The notes beneath the pieces were generated by a model. That model saw only the letters and a program-made list of their open reading frames with translations, ran no database searches and was not told the DNA's origin. A stretch of 64,000 bases of DNA from Amblyomma americanum (Eukaryota; Arthropoda; Arachnida; Ixodida; Ixodidae), in NCBI RefSeq assembly GCF_052857255.1, contig NC_135505.1:64165649-64229648 (forward strand), given 5' to 3'. Shown one piece after another: positions 33,995 to 45,392 of this stretch. Numbering within the stretch: position 1 is the stretch's first letter; each line of letters opens with the position of its first letter. A program made the position numbers and the translations under genes.

Positions 33995-34179
33995 CTACTG
34001 CATGCCCGTCTTGGCGATGGCCGCCAGGAGAGGAGAGTCTTTGTCTTCTCCGGGCGGGCTGCAGGCGGCGTCGAAATCATCCTGCTGTCATACACAAGCA
34101 CGTCGGTGCCTCCCATCTTCCAGTTGTACGCGTTGCGCATGCGCGCGGTCAGCTCTTCAGGCCCAGCGAACAAAGCCAC
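33995..34179 (-). pseudogene. GH18 chitinase-like terminal exon with a frameshift
   Basis: The minus strand has an acceptor (ATCCATGCAG) at 34180 and then VALFAGPEELTARMRNAYNW, followed by KMGGTDVLVYD. The frame then slips by one base near 34088. In the next frame it reads QQDDFDAACSPPGEDKDSP and then LLAAIAKTGMQ with a stop at 33995-33997. The pattern GG-x4-x-D-x-DDF-x3-C-x8-PLL-x-AI is the C-terminal signature of glycoside hydrolase family 18 (chitinase and chitinase-like proteins). The slip looks like one lost base in a run around the Asp codon. No other exon was found upstream, to higher coordinates. It may be a retained gene with a sequencing error, or a pseudogene fragment. Confidence 0.5.
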
Positions 34180-36780
34180 CTGCATGGATGACATAAATTA
34201 TAGATGGCGATTTAAATGCAGCTCTGTACCGTCATAGCGACAGCAGCTCCTGTGTCTGCCAAGTCCTTTTCCCTTTTTTAATGGATGGGCTGGGAGACGC
34301 AGCTATAATGATCGGTTTAGGGATTGTAGACTTAGCTAACACTTACGGCTTAAATGAAGCATTTTGGGGTCTTGCATGTCACTTAGCACTCCACAAGAAT
34401 AAGTGGGCAATGCAGGGATCGCCGTATTAACCTGCGCTAGATTCGCTCTCGGTATGCCAGATTGGTTAAACTATTGCAAAACACAGTCTTCAAGAATGAA
34501 CAATTTTTCACATAAGTGCTGAAAGCTGCTCCAAAAGAAAAGGACTACCACACAAAAGCGTTACATTTATAGACACGGTTATGTTCATCGCAGGTATTTC
34601 TATAATTATGGCTGGCACTTTCGTGGTCCTGCGCATAAGGAAACAAAGCCGAAGTGGAAAACAATCGCGCATATTGTGCGCCAGGTTATGAACGGAGGTG
34701 AAATCGCCATGGACCTTTGTTTTCACGAAATTTTTTGAGACAGGGAGAGCTTCATTTGGGGGCTCATATCCTTTCTCACTAGAGCGGCTCCCTGTCTGCT
34801 TTCAGCTGTACACTACAAGTGCAATTATATTATAGTTTACTCGACTACGGAAGTGTGTCATCCGTGGCGCGGACCACTGGTAGCGAGGTGGTCGCCGGAA
34901 CGATGCAATGCGTAAAGGGAACTCGCGGCACACACGCGGCCCGAAGAAAAAATGAGCTGTGTTTACTCCAGTGGTTCGTTTCTTCCGTTGGTTTCTGCCC
35001 AACTGCGTTGTTTAGCGGTCGTGCCATGGCGCAATTCTCACTAAAGAAAACAACCGACACGAGAGATGCATTCTAGCGCTTGGCAACAGCGGTTGCAGCT
35101 GGTGCAAAGAAGCGAGGTCATTATTCTGCTCTCCACTGGGAGCCGATCGACGTGAAGCGTGACCGCGTTAAATAAAGAATGATGTAGATGGTTTCAACCG
35201 GTATCGTGAGGCTGTTTATCGGGGATAAAGATCATCCTACACTATTAATGACCTTAGTTATGCTAAAGTTAAAAATGAGCAAATTTGGAATTTCGGAAAC
35301 GAGTTCAGCTTTTAAATTAAGCATTATGATTTTGCTGCGCTTCACACCTGGCCCTGCTGTAATAATAACAATAAAGAATATCATTCCAATTATATCCAAG
35401 AATTTGGTGTGGTAACATTTTTCTCTGTTCGTATAATAATGACGTTTTTTTAATGACCATTATTCGGCAGTTATCTGTGATGATGGCTGCCGTAAAGTGG
35501 ATGCACATCGCCAAGTACTCATCAGAAAATTTAGCTTATTCCCCAATGATCACTGTCACACATGGGCCAAATTTACAGCTGCTGCCGTGCTAGTTCGATG
35601 TGGAGTGGGTGATTTGCCTGTAGCCCTTGCGTTGTACTGTACTGCGTGTACCGTGGCCACCAAGCCCAAAGGGTTCAACGCAAAGACGCGGCAATGCAAG
35701 GGACCGAAAGAGGTGGCTTTCGCTTCCCTCTGACGCATCCGCCTAAAAGGGAAGCGAAAGCCGAAGGATTGACTAGGATCGCAAAAAAAAAGGAATTTTT
35801 GGCACAACGCAGTTAGATTCGGTAGCTATGCCCTCTCCTTTACTCGAAAGCTTCTGAAATTCGGCTCTATTATATCAAGCTTTGCAGCGACTGCTGTTCA
35901 GGGCACGTTTCGCCCATCTGAGGCGTCAGATAGGAGTAAACAGAGGCTACAGGCGGGGCCAAACAAATCGAAGTGGACAAGGTGCGACCTGCTGCGCTGC
36001 GCTGCCGTAGTTAGGCGAAGGAGTCATGCGGAAGTTTAGTTTCCGCCGTCTGTTTACGGAGGGGTCCCACTGTTGCTGGAAACCTCACAGGTACGACGCT
36101 GTGGCCGCACGTGTTGATAGTCTTTTACATTCTTTTTAGGATTTGTAGCTACTCTGCACGTGTGACAGTTATGCCAAATTGGTCGAATGTGTTTAGGGCA
36201 TGCGAAACTATGGCACGAAACTGCGGCGTGCTCTTGTGCAGCACATGAGCGAGAAAAGTGGCGGCAATTCGACATCATGGCTTTGGTGCGATTTTGAAAT
36301 TTATGTCGGACTACATCATTTTAAAAATATTTCCTTTGGAGGGATGTGGCGAGAAAACATTCATTTTGGATCCAATAGCAACAACATTGCTGTGCCCACT
36401 TGGAGTCGCTGCATTTTAATAAAGCGGACCACAGAAAGCACTAGAGGTTGATTTTTTTGTTTTTTCTCGGTTTCTATTTACCCGCAGTAAACGAAAGATA
36501 AAAAGCGAAACGAGTAGGGAACGGCCTAAATTATAGCGCGTGGTTCACAAATTCTAAACGTTCCCTTGAATAAGAAAGTCTAAATATAACAGAAAGTCTT
36601 GCAACCGAGTGTTTTCTAACCAAATATTAATGCGAAGGCATTACAAGTCCCGTTACAAAAAAAGCCTGCTCCGTGTGTCCTTTTGTGCACTCGCAGATTG
36701 CACGAAAAATCCCAATGATGGCAAAAAATAGGTTGACATCATCAAGCGGCCCTAGTACATACAGAGCAAGCCCAGCACCA
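34180..36780. other. Unassigned sequence
   Basis: No gene is recognised. If the GH18-like exon belongs to a gene, this is its intron or upstream flank. Open frames up to 85 codons show no motif. A strong short hairpin lies at 35715-35762 and is listed separately. Confidence 0.5.
35715..35762. repeat. Perfect 15-bp inverted repeat
   Basis: GGCTTTCGCTTCCCT at 35715-35729 and AGGGAAGCGAAAGCC at 35748-35762 are exact reverse complements separated by 18 nt. A stable RNA hairpin is possible on either strand. No T-run follows, so it is not a Pol III terminator context. Confidence 0.85.
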
Positions 36781-36791
36781 CCATTTCAGAG

Positions 36792-37024
36792 CCGCCGCGG
36801 TGGCTGAGTGGTTACAGCTTTCGGCTGCTGGCTCGAAATACGCGGGTTCGATCCCGGCCGCGGCAGTCGAATTTCGATGGAGGCGGAATTCTAGAGGCTC
36901 GTGTACTGTGCAATATCAGTGCACGTTAAAGAACCCCAGGTGGTCGAAATTTCCGGAGCCCTTCACTACGGCGTCTCTCATACCCTATGTCGCTTTGGGA
37001 AGTTAAACCCCCATAAAACCATAG
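36792..37024 (+). mobile_element. Ruka-like SINE with perfect TSD
   Basis: The head CCGCCGCGGTGGCTGAGTGG (box A) and GGGTTCGATCCCGGCC (box B) lead into AGTGCACGTTAAAGAACCCC and AGGTGGTCGAAATTTCCGG, then a GGGAAGTTAAACCCCCATAA tail. CCATTTCAGAG flanks it exactly (36781-36791 and 37025-37035). It is the best-preserved member of its family here and probably the youngest. Confidence 0.92.
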
Positions 37025-37035
37025 CCATTTCAGAG

Positions 37036-38357
37036 AATCAGGCACAAGTTGCTCGTCTATATATATCCTCGACTGACTGACGACAATGTGGCGCCAGTTT
37101 TCCAGACTACAATTGTACCAAAATTGTGAGCAACCGTATCATGAACAGCGTTCCGGGCGGTGTCATGCGATTTCTCATTCCATATAGCTTGCATGTGCTA
37201 CTCAGGATGGAGGCTAGCTGGCGAGAGGGATTCAAACCGACTACAAATGAACTTTCTTCTCCATGCCTTCTCAGACTCTTCACCTCTTTACTTAAGGCAC
37301 GGTTGTGTTGTCCGCCGGTATTTTAGATAGTTACTGCGCAATGTTTTTGTCCTTAAACCCAATTTTCCTACCAAATTGTGCTGGAACCTTTCGTTTTACA
37401 TTGTTGCGAGTGGTGTCACACAATTCCACGTTGTATATAGCATACGTATCTTAGTCCTGTTGGAGGCTAGCTCTTGACTGGCATTCGGACCGAGTGGCCG
37501 AGTGTTTCAGTCGTACCTTTGTGAATTTACTCTTTTTGGAATCAGCACTCTGAGGCGCGCCTTCGTTTATGTTCTCAGTGCGCAACTTGCGTCGAGGTCG
37601 AACGCTCCAGCTGACATGCGAATGTTTTCGCCTTCATCGCACGTAAGCATTCTTAAGTGCCAAGTGAGTCTTTTTGAAATACTGGCGACACGGTGAATTA
37701 AAACAGGAAAACAGTCTTTCCGCTAAAACATTAATTTCCCGACCGCGATAAACAACGTGCTGTTGAGATAAGCATAAAAGCGAGAAGCGAAACTGCTACA
37801 TTTGGTTACGAGGCATATCAGACTAAAATCGGCCTCCCGCCAGTGATTGATTAATCAAATAAAGCTGAACACCAAATCAAAATCAGAGCTCTACGTCAGT
37901 GAAGCGCCCTGGGAAACACTGTATGCTGAGAATGACACATTAAAGAGCGTCTTCAAGTTCCTGAAAATTGCGAATTTCAGCACTCAATTAAATGTACAGA
38001 AAGCCGCAACAGGACTCAAAAGTTTTCTCTTCATAAGAAATCAAGCAAACAGGGAGCAGAAAATATTTTCTCGTTTTGTACATCTTGTAGAAAATGCAGA
38101 GTAGGAACACTTTAAATCAGGAGGCATTTTCTAGCTACCACGCGATTTACACTACAACAGTACAATATATAACCTACAAGTGATGTTGGAGTGACTCCTT
38201 CATTGAAAGAGCGGCGCCTTTAACCTTTTATGGCTTGGATGAGCACAAAGAATTTACTATCCGCTCAACTTTGATGTGCTGTCTATAACGTAGAGTGTTT
38301 TCTGTGATCGCAACTCGGCAGCGATGTAAAAAATAAAGGTTTTCTGAGAATAGGCTA
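37036..38357. other. Unassigned sequence
   Basis: No gene or repeat family is recognised. Open frames up to 85 codons (37847-38104, plus) lack motifs. Confidence 0.6.
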
Positions 38358-38522
38358 TGATACAGTAGCTGTCTCACATCTCGGTGGACAGCTGAACTGC
38401 GCCTGAAGAGAAGGGATACATGTGGGAGTGAAAGAAGAAACGAAGAAAGGGGTGCCGTAGCGGAAGTCGACGAAATTATTTAGACCACCTGGGGATCTTT
38501 ACCATGTATTGACACCGCACAA
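38358..38522 (-). mobile_element. Ruka-related SINE, headless
   Basis: The segment contains TCACATCTCGGTGGACAGCTG, GAGTGAAAGAAGAAACG and AGACCACCTGGGGATCTTTA. It stops before the tRNA-like head. The body matches the next two copies. Confidence 0.75.
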
Positions 38523-38565
38523 CAAAAGAGAAATTGGAAACAATAATAACAATGAATAATAATAG

Positions 38566-38866
38566 GTATTGGGGGAAAGGAAATGGCGCAGTACTGTCTC
38601 ATATATCGTTGGACACCTGAACCACTCCGTAAGGGAAGAGATAAAGGAGGTAGTGAAAGAAGAAAGCAAGAGAGAGGTGGGGTAGCGGAGGGCTCCGGAA
38701 TAATTTCGACCACCTGGGGATCTTTATCGTGCACTGACATCAAACAGCACATGGGCGCCTTAGCGCTTTGCCTCCATAAAACGCGCCAGCCGTGATCGGG
38801 TTCGAACCCGGGAACTCCGGATCAGGAGCCGAGCGCCCTAACCACTGAAAAAACGTGGCGGGTAGA
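38566..38866 (-). mobile_element. Ruka-related SINE with tRNA-like head
   Basis: From the tail (GGAAAGGAAATGGCGCAGTA) through GAGTGAAAGAAGAAAG-type purine-rich body and ACCACCTGGGGATCTTTATC to the head GTTCGAACCCGGGAACTCCG (box B) and TAACCACTGAAAAAACG (box A, degraded). It is longer than the Ruka-like copy at 36792 and shares the body of 62583-62896. Confidence 0.85.
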
Positions 38867-38884
38867 AGCAGGAAAATTGGAACA

Positions 38885-39184
38885 TTGGTTTTTGGGCAAA
38901 GGAAATGGGCAGTATTTGTGGCATCTCGGCGGACATCTGCACCGCGCCGAAAGGAAAAAGATAAAGGAGGGAGTGAAAGAAAAAAGGAAGAAAGAGGTGC
39001 CGTAGTGCAGGGCTCCGGAATAGTTTAGACCACCTGGGTATCTTTAACGTGCACTGGCATCGCACAGCACACTGGCGTCTTTGCGTTTCGCCTCCATCTA
39101 AACGCGGCCGCCGAGGTCGGGTTCGAACCCGGGTACTCCGGGTCAGTAGCCGAGTGTTCTAACCACTGAGCAATCGCGGCGGGT
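38885..39184 (-). mobile_element. Ruka-related SINE with tRNA-like head
   Basis: Same organisation as the copy at 38566-38866, with GGGTTCGAACCCGGGTACTC and TTCTAACCACTGAGCAATCG at the head end. It is the third copy in a row in the same orientation. Confidence 0.88.
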
Positions 39185-39353
39185 CAAATGATGTCTCATA
39201 GTCATTGGCAAGCGTCGTTTTTACATTTGGATATCTAACTTACAGACGAATAAAAAGCAAATTATAACTCAACATTAAACCCTGCTAATGTACCCACTGT
39301 CGGAACACCGTAGGAAATTTTTGTTAGCGGCACTGAAAATTGAGAAATCGACA

Positions 39354-40597
39354 TTAAATGGTTGATCGTGAGATGTTGGTCACCCAATGAACGCCGCGGT
39401 CTATTCTACCGCCGTCTACCGGCGAATTGAAACGCCTACGGTACGGGCCACGCCTTGCGTAGAGGTTGTCGATCCTTCGGCAAGTATGACGCTGGCTGCG
39501 CTGAAGGTAACGGACGTGACGGACGGGAACAAATGACGCAATGGCTGGGGCAGGGCGTATCAAAGCTTCAGCGTATGTCGGGCGATGGGAGTCATTCCAT
39601 AAGGGCTGGGGTTTGTTACCCAGTAACGGAGGTCTGACCACTTGCTGCACCTCCTCGCGGATTACGCTAGCAAGAGAGCCGACGACTGATTGCGAAGCAC
39701 CGCATAGCTTCTGTGCTCAACACGTACAATTGAGCGGAACATGTCGAGTAGCATGTCATGGTTGTGTCCGAATGCCGGGAAAGACACCGTAGCTGAACGA
39801 GCAAGTACTTGCGTGTCGTATACGGTGGATTGCTGCTGTACGAACTGGTACATCGTAACAGCCTCCGTCAAAAACTCAGCGACAGTACCGAGGGGATGGG
39901 GAGGGCTGTGCGCATGAGGCCAACAAAAAAGCTGTTCTTTAAACCCGCCCATTAAATGGCGTAACTTCTTTTCTTCCGACATGGCTGGGTCAGCTCGCCG
40001 GAAGAGCGGCGTCATGTCCTCGACATACATAGCGAACTTCTGGTTGGGCATCTAAATCCTCGGCTCCAGAGCCCGCTTATCACGTTCCCGACAATCCGCG
40101 CTGGTGTATGACTCGAGCAGTCGACGACTGAGCTCACACCTTGAGGTCAAGACGTCTTCGCGGTTCTCGTACCACGTACGAGCGCCGTCTTCCAAGCTGA
40201 AGAAGGTTTTCCGCAGTTTCTCGGCGTCATCCCACTCATTGAATGAGGCGACGCGTGCCTGCGACGCATCGTCTGCGTCCTCAAGCTGAGAACCCTGAAA
40301 GGACTTTGGTACTATTGTGTTCTTGAGGCAACAATTTGTACCTTGCATTGTTTGTCGAGGGACAGGCACCGAGGTAAACTCCCTTAGCCTGTGCTCAGGG
40401 GGCAGTCCTAGGTTTTGGTGGCGGACTCGGCGAGCTGGCTTGTCGACCGGGAAAGGCCCGAGGTCCGCGGAGCGAGGAAAGATGTTTGAGATGGGCCACG
40501 AATGCACCCAGCATCTCCACCAAAAATATGTCGCGGAACCAAGGACTGAGACACAGTTCACCAGCAACGTTTCCTGAAAAGCCCTCGGGGCGCGCAT
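39354..40597 (-). pseudogene. Gypsy-type gag fragment
   Basis: The upper frame (40597-40052) ends with VASFNEWDDAEKLRKTFFSL, then EDGARTWYEN and LSRRLLESYTS, a retrotransposon gag capsid signature. One stop separates it from the frame 40051-39662, which continues PNQKFAMYVEDMTPLFRRAD and LRHLMGGFKEQLF. A third frame (39650-39354) gives a VRPPLLGNKPQP and arginine-rich tail near the nucleocapsid. No knuckles, pol or LTRs were found on either side. It is a defective fragment of a different Gypsy lineage from the element at 25.6 kb. Confidence 0.75.
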
Positions 40598-41439
40598 GCA
40601 AAACCTTCACCTCCTTGCCTTTTTGGAGTCAACTGGGGCCACCTGGTGGCAATTTTGATCCTCAGGTACGATGACGATTTAGAAGCTTTGGACCCGACGT
40701 TTTAAAGGTTGTATTGCATCTTAAGGCAGGTGGAAATACTATGCCTAGATAAAATAATGTGCGTCGTTTTCATGGACGCACCTATCTTCGTTAAGGGCGC
40801 CATTTTGTTGTCCAGGTCCTAGCTTTAAAAGAGCAGCAGCGTAGCTTCAGAAGTGCGAAATAACCAATTTTGTGTGGTTAGGGTCCTGCTATACGCGCCA
40901 ATCTTGTACTGAAGCTGCATCACTCTTGTACCCACCAGTGGCATTTAGCTGTGCTCCAGAGAATACAAAATAGAGGTAGCTCTGTTGTATAGGTCGAGGC
41001 CCTCTTTATGCTGGCCAGAGGTGAGTTCCCTATGAAAAATGATGATAGTTCCAAATACTTCCTGAAAACTTTCTGCCAAGAACAATAGCCAGAATTGCCT
41101 TTAATTCACCTTCATTGTTGGATTCCACGAAAGCCGGTCTCGGGATTGACTTTGTGCACAGTCCACGAGGCTCGCTCCCAGGCCATGTGGGGCTCTTTGG
41201 TAACATCCATGGCATATCTGTAGGGGCGAAGGCAACTGCTCCGGCATGTGCTGTCGTGCGCAAATGAACGAATGATGATGCTGCGTGTTCCTGTTTTCGA
41301 CACGCAAAAATGCAGTTCATGTCTGGCGTTTGTAGTGTTTCCATATTTCTGCTAAGAGTATAAGGCATGAAAATGTACCAATAAAATGCATTTGAATAAA
41401 AGACAACACCTAACAGGCTCGTAAGTGTTCTGCCATGCA
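40598..41439. other. Unassigned sequence
   Basis: No clear feature. A minus-strand frame of 137 codons (41030-41443) and overlapping short ones lack recognisable motifs. The first 80 bp may still belong to the gag element. Confidence 0.5.
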
Positions 41440-42330
41440 TCATGCAAAATTCTCAGACTGCACACATACGACCGTATTTGGTCCGCAGTGTGCGATAAAT
41501 AAAAAAAAATACATGCTAATTACAAATTCCTGCATAACTGTTGAGGGTTCCAACGAGTCAAATGATTTCTCGTAATCAATGAAGGCTATATAGAGGGGTC
41601 GGTTATATTCTGCGCCTTTCTCAATCACCCAGTTGATAGTGTGAACATTATATATTGTCGAGTATCCTTTACAAAAGCCTGCCCAATCATCTGTTTGATT
41701 CAAGCCTAAGGTTGTCCTGCATGACTCTATTAGCGATTACCTTAGTATATACCTTATTGGCAACCAACAGTAAGCTGATAAATCTGTGATACCTCAAGTC
41801 CTTGACGTCTCTTTCTTATGAGTTAGGGTAATGTTTGCGTTCTTACAAGCCTATGTTACGCTGGAGGCCATAACGAATTGCGTATACTGAGTGGCAAGTT
41901 TTTCTTGCACAATCTCCCATCCTTCCTTCAACAGGTCTGTTGTTACCTGATCCTCAACAGCAGCTTTCAAGCTTTGCATTGCAACTAAGGCTTCTTTAGT
42001 TGCGCCCTCGTTACTGTCGGTATGTTCCATTGTTGTGCGCTACTGCCTGTCTAACGTTCTGATAACAATGACTACTGTATAGATTTGTGTAGAACTCTTC
42101 AGCTACTTTAACTATATTATCGATAATGCTAATTATATTGCCCTCTTTGCATTCTAACGCATACTACGCCTCGCCACTTTTAGGCTACTTCCTTTCTTCG
42201 AAGCATGCTCCATCCTCCCCATATAAACTTCCTTATGTCGGCTACCTAGCGCTTTTTTATTTACATCGGAAGCTATGCCAGTTAGTCTGTCTGTAAGTTT
42301 AGATACTTTCATCCTTTCGCGTTTCTTAAT
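41440..42330 (-). pseudogene. RTE-clade LINE fragment
   Basis: The frame 41703-41440 contains NVHTINWVIEKGAEYNRPLY and IAFIDYEKSFDSLE, the RTE reverse-transcriptase palm motif (FIDYEKAFDS). Upstream on the same strand, in broken frames, are AEEFYTNLYS-like and DQVTTDLLKE-like segments (near 42100 and 41950). It stops before the catalytic ADD box. It is the third RTE piece in the window. Confidence 0.75.
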
Positions 42331-42905
42331 CAGTTATTTCGTCCCTTGAGGTGGCTTGCCACTATCTTGTCGAACTATCCTACCGCCTATTTCTACTGCA
42401 CGCTTCGCAATAATAATTGGCAGTTTTCAAGCAGCCTGAACAGAAGTCCTGTGGTTGGCGGCCTTTTTTATGAGTATCTACTAGCAATATGCTCGACTTC
42501 TAATTGTTTGCTGAATAAATGTGCTATACTACTGCTACTACTACAAGGGCTATAGTTGTCCGACTGGTATAACTGCAACCAGCTATGCTTGCTGCTTTTA
42601 CTGAAGCAAAACGCAGTATATTACCAATTGCTAATTTTTGTTACCTGTTTTTAGTGGACCTTCCCAATCTTCAAGCCTGATTGGGCACAAAACATCCAGT
42701 GAAACGAAATTCCCTGCACTAATTCCTACTGCTCTGCTTCAGTAGACCCCCACTTATGTTTGTTAGGCTAGGCGTGTGTTAGGTGTTTTTCACGGCTCCT
42801 TAACAAAAGGCTAAAATTCGTCGCAGAATAATTGCCTTAATGAGATTTGCTTCGGAGTTAAAAAAGTGCCCTTTTGAATTGCTCTAAAAAGTGAAAAAAA
42901 ATAAG
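42331..42905. other. Flank between the RTE fragment and the LTR element
   Basis: Nothing is recognised. Some of it may be decayed RTE sequence. The final AGCT (42906-42909) is the left target-site duplication of the LTR element. Confidence 0.5.
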
Positions 42906-42909
42906 AGCT

Positions 42910-43500
42910 TGTGGGGACCTGCCCTGCAGCCCCCTGAGTTTGCTTTCCCGCTAGGCACCGTGCAACGGCAGTCTCGCCTCGAGGCTGAACGCATTTCCTT
43001 GTCAGTTACATTAACTGGCAAGAGAGGGCGCCAGCATCGCTGCGCGGGAGACTGCCAAAGCCAACGCGCGGGAGAGGGGGCATCGGGGCTTCGGCTGGGA
43101 TCGTCGGCGCGGGCAGACGTGTCGCTCGCGGCTCCGCTCTTCGCCGGCGGGGCGAGGAAGCGACGGGGAGACAGGCGACCGTACTCGTCCCGTCCGGCCT
43201 TCGGAGTATTTATCCCTTGCCCTAGCGCGGGCGAACATTCGCTCGGAACCTTGCTGGTGAGTCGGACGATCTTGATTCATTAGCGTACCTTGTTGCTAGC
43301 TGGCGTTATTGTTTCTGTAGCAATAAATGCCTGTTTGTGTCAGCCAATGTGTCGTTATTTGTTCCCCCAGAGCAAGGCCCGCCGTGGTCGGCGAGCGCTC
43401 GGTAGCGTACGCGATCACGGGGTGGGGTTCGGGCGGCTTTGAACCGTGTCAGCCGCGATTGAGTGGGGAGAACGTACTTATCTCTCCATTCAACGCCACA
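42910..43500 (+). repeat. 5' LTR
   Basis: TG...CA termini, a TATTTAT promoter box at 43207-43213 and an AATAAA signal at 43322-43327. The 3' LTR is its close copy with a few indels, for example in the GCACCGTGCAACGG stretch near 42955. Confidence 0.92.
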
Positions 43501-43502
43501 TC

Positions 43503-43521
43503 TGGCAGCCCAACGTGGGGC
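43503..43521 (+). promoter_or_regulatory. Primer-binding site, tRNA-Lys-like
   Basis: TGGCAGCCCAACGTGGGGC, two bases after the LTR, matches the complement of a tRNA-Lys 3' end (TGGCGCCCAACGTGGGGC) apart from an inserted A. Confidence 0.8.
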
Positions 43522-44798
43522 CTGCTCTTGGAACATTGGATGACTGTCGGTTCTGTTCGAGGAACGCTCTTTGTCCGGACTTGACAAGTGCTAGGCCTAG
43601 AGTGAATTTTGATAGCTAGGACCTGCGGCATGCTTTCTTGAGTGCGAGGTGTATTGCGCTGCAGCATGTTTGAACTTTTCGACATGCTCAGCACATTTTT
43701 AATTAAGATTTCCCTGTAGTTTCTTCATGAGAATCACTTGGTCCGCATCGAGGGAACGCGAGGCCTAGCGCCCGCGGAGTCGCCGAGCCCGAAGCGAGTG
43801 AGTACGGAAGCCGCGTGGGCGGTCCGAGTTTCTGTATATATTTTCTCTACTGTCTCTTTTTCGACTCTGGGAGTCGCGGCTCCGGGAGCCGGGTGGCCTG
43901 GGGCCACGGGTGCCGCTACGAGCTCGCTGGTATTGCAGCTCGGCACCGGGCGCTCCGACACCGTCCGATACGGTGGGCGCCGACCGCTCAGAAGCTGCTT
44001 TGTGCAGTGAGCGGGATCGGACCACCCCACAAAGCTGACATCTCCTCGGAGCTGCGCGCACATAACCCATTTTGGGTCTTTGTTGTGGTCATGGTCGTTG
44101 TCGGAGTGGTAGTTAGGCCTGAGGCTTTTCGGAGCTGCCTGCACCACGTTAAGAGACACGACCACCGGACCGTGTCGTTGAGAGGGGGCGCATTTTGCTG
44201 TCCGCCCGTTTTTTTGTAACCTCGCACGAACTGGGCAGTCTCGTTCTTCTCAAGAAAGGGCTTTGTTCACTCGAACTTTGCGTTTGCACAGCCGCCGACA
44301 CGCTTTGCTAGCGAGTTAGGCATTGTGCCACGAGCCCCTGCGGAAGCCGTTTCCCCTCCGGTGACCTACGTTAAAGGCACGCTGAGAGCGTTTCGGCAAT
44401 TTTGCAGATCCGGTGGAGCCACCCAGGCTTGCTGACCGGTGCACATCGTCTCGCTGCCACCTGCTGCGACGGAGCGGCCTGTATCCTATTCACCGCATCC
44501 ATCCTGGGCAGCTGTGGCGACACCAGTCAGCAGTTACCTCTGGCTGCTGCTGCCCTGGCGACTACTGCAGGATCCTGGCCTGCAGTTTTAACACCGGCCT
44601 TCGATTCGCGGGCCTGCGGACACGGTAGTCCGCGGGCCATACGAGTCGTCCCAACGGAGACCTTCACGCCGCCTTCGGAATACCGCGGAAGAGTGCGTGG
44701 ATGCTGTCGGCGTGACCTCCGCTGCAAGACGTGCCTCAAGGACATGAAGACCAGGAGACTCCTCCATAGCATGTACTTTCAGGCGCGTGGGTCTATTT
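43522..44798 (+). other. Interior of the LTR element, non-coding
   Basis: The 1.28 kb are GC-rich, with many overlapping open frames on both strands (the longest is 143 codons, minus strand 43734-44165). None has gag, pol or env motifs. No sign of a deleted pol remains. It is probably packaging or dimer sequence plus captured DNA. Confidence 0.6.
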
Positions 44799-44811
44799 AA
44801 GGTTGGGGGGA
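44799..44811 (+). promoter_or_regulatory. Polypurine tract
   Basis: AAGGTTGGGGGGA lies immediately before the 3' LTR. It is purine-rich with two T interruptions, and its position is right for plus-strand priming. Confidence 0.65.
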
Positions 44812-45388
44812 TGTGGGGACCTGCCCTGCAGCCCCCTGAGTTTGCTTTCCCGCGAGGCAGCGGCAGTCTCACCTCGAGGCTGAGCGCATTCCCTTGTGAG
44901 TTACATTAACTGGCAAGAGAGGGCGCCAGCATCGCTGCGCGGGAGACTGCCAAAGCCCGCGCGCGGGAGAGGGGGCTTCGGCTGGGATTGTCGGCGCGGG
45001 CGGACATGTCGCTCGCGGCTCCGCTCTTCGCCGGCGGGGCGAAGAAGCGACAGGGAGACAGGCTCCCGTACTCGTCCCGTCCGGCCTTCGGAGTATTTAT
45101 CCCTTGCCCTAGCGCGGGCGAACATTCGCTCGGAACCTTGCTGGTGAGTCGGACGACCTTGATTCTTTAGCGTACCTTGTTGCTAGCTGGCGTTATTGTT
45201 TCTGTAGCAATTAATGCCTGTTTGTGTCAGCCAATGTGTCGTTCCTTTGTTCCCCCAGAGCAAGGCCCGCCATGGTCGGCGAGCGCTCGGTAGCGTACGC
45301 GATTACGGGGTGGGCTTCGGGCGGCTTTGAACCATGTCAGCCGCGATTGAGTGGGGAGAACGTACTTATCTCCCCATTCAACCCCACA
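44812..45388 (+). repeat. 3' LTR
   Basis: It matches the 5' LTR at more than 90 percent by eye. It has the TATTTAT box at 45094-45100, but the polyadenylation signal reads AATTAA (45209-45214), not AATAAA. Confidence 0.92.
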
Positions 45389-45392
45389 AGCT

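Larger units (their letters stand above)
42910..45388 (+). mobile_element. Complete LTR retroelement without gag or pol (LARD-like), 2.48 kb
   Basis: Two LTRs of 591 and 577 bp flank a 1.31-kb interior. Each LTR starts TGTGGGGACC and ends CCACA. The flanking duplication is AGCT (42906-42909 and 45389-45392). A primer-binding site and a polypurine tract are in the expected places. The interior encodes nothing resembling gag, protease, RT or integrase; its open frames are short and GC-driven. It must use proteins of another element, and orientation follows from PBS and PPT. Confidence 0.9.

Noticed and set aside
41030..41443. 137-codon minus-strand frame next to the RTE fragment
   Set aside because: Three overlapping frames share the same region and none carries a motif.
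43734..44165. 143-codon frame within the LTR element
   Set aside because: GC-rich region with open frames in many phases on both strands; no gag, pol or env motif.
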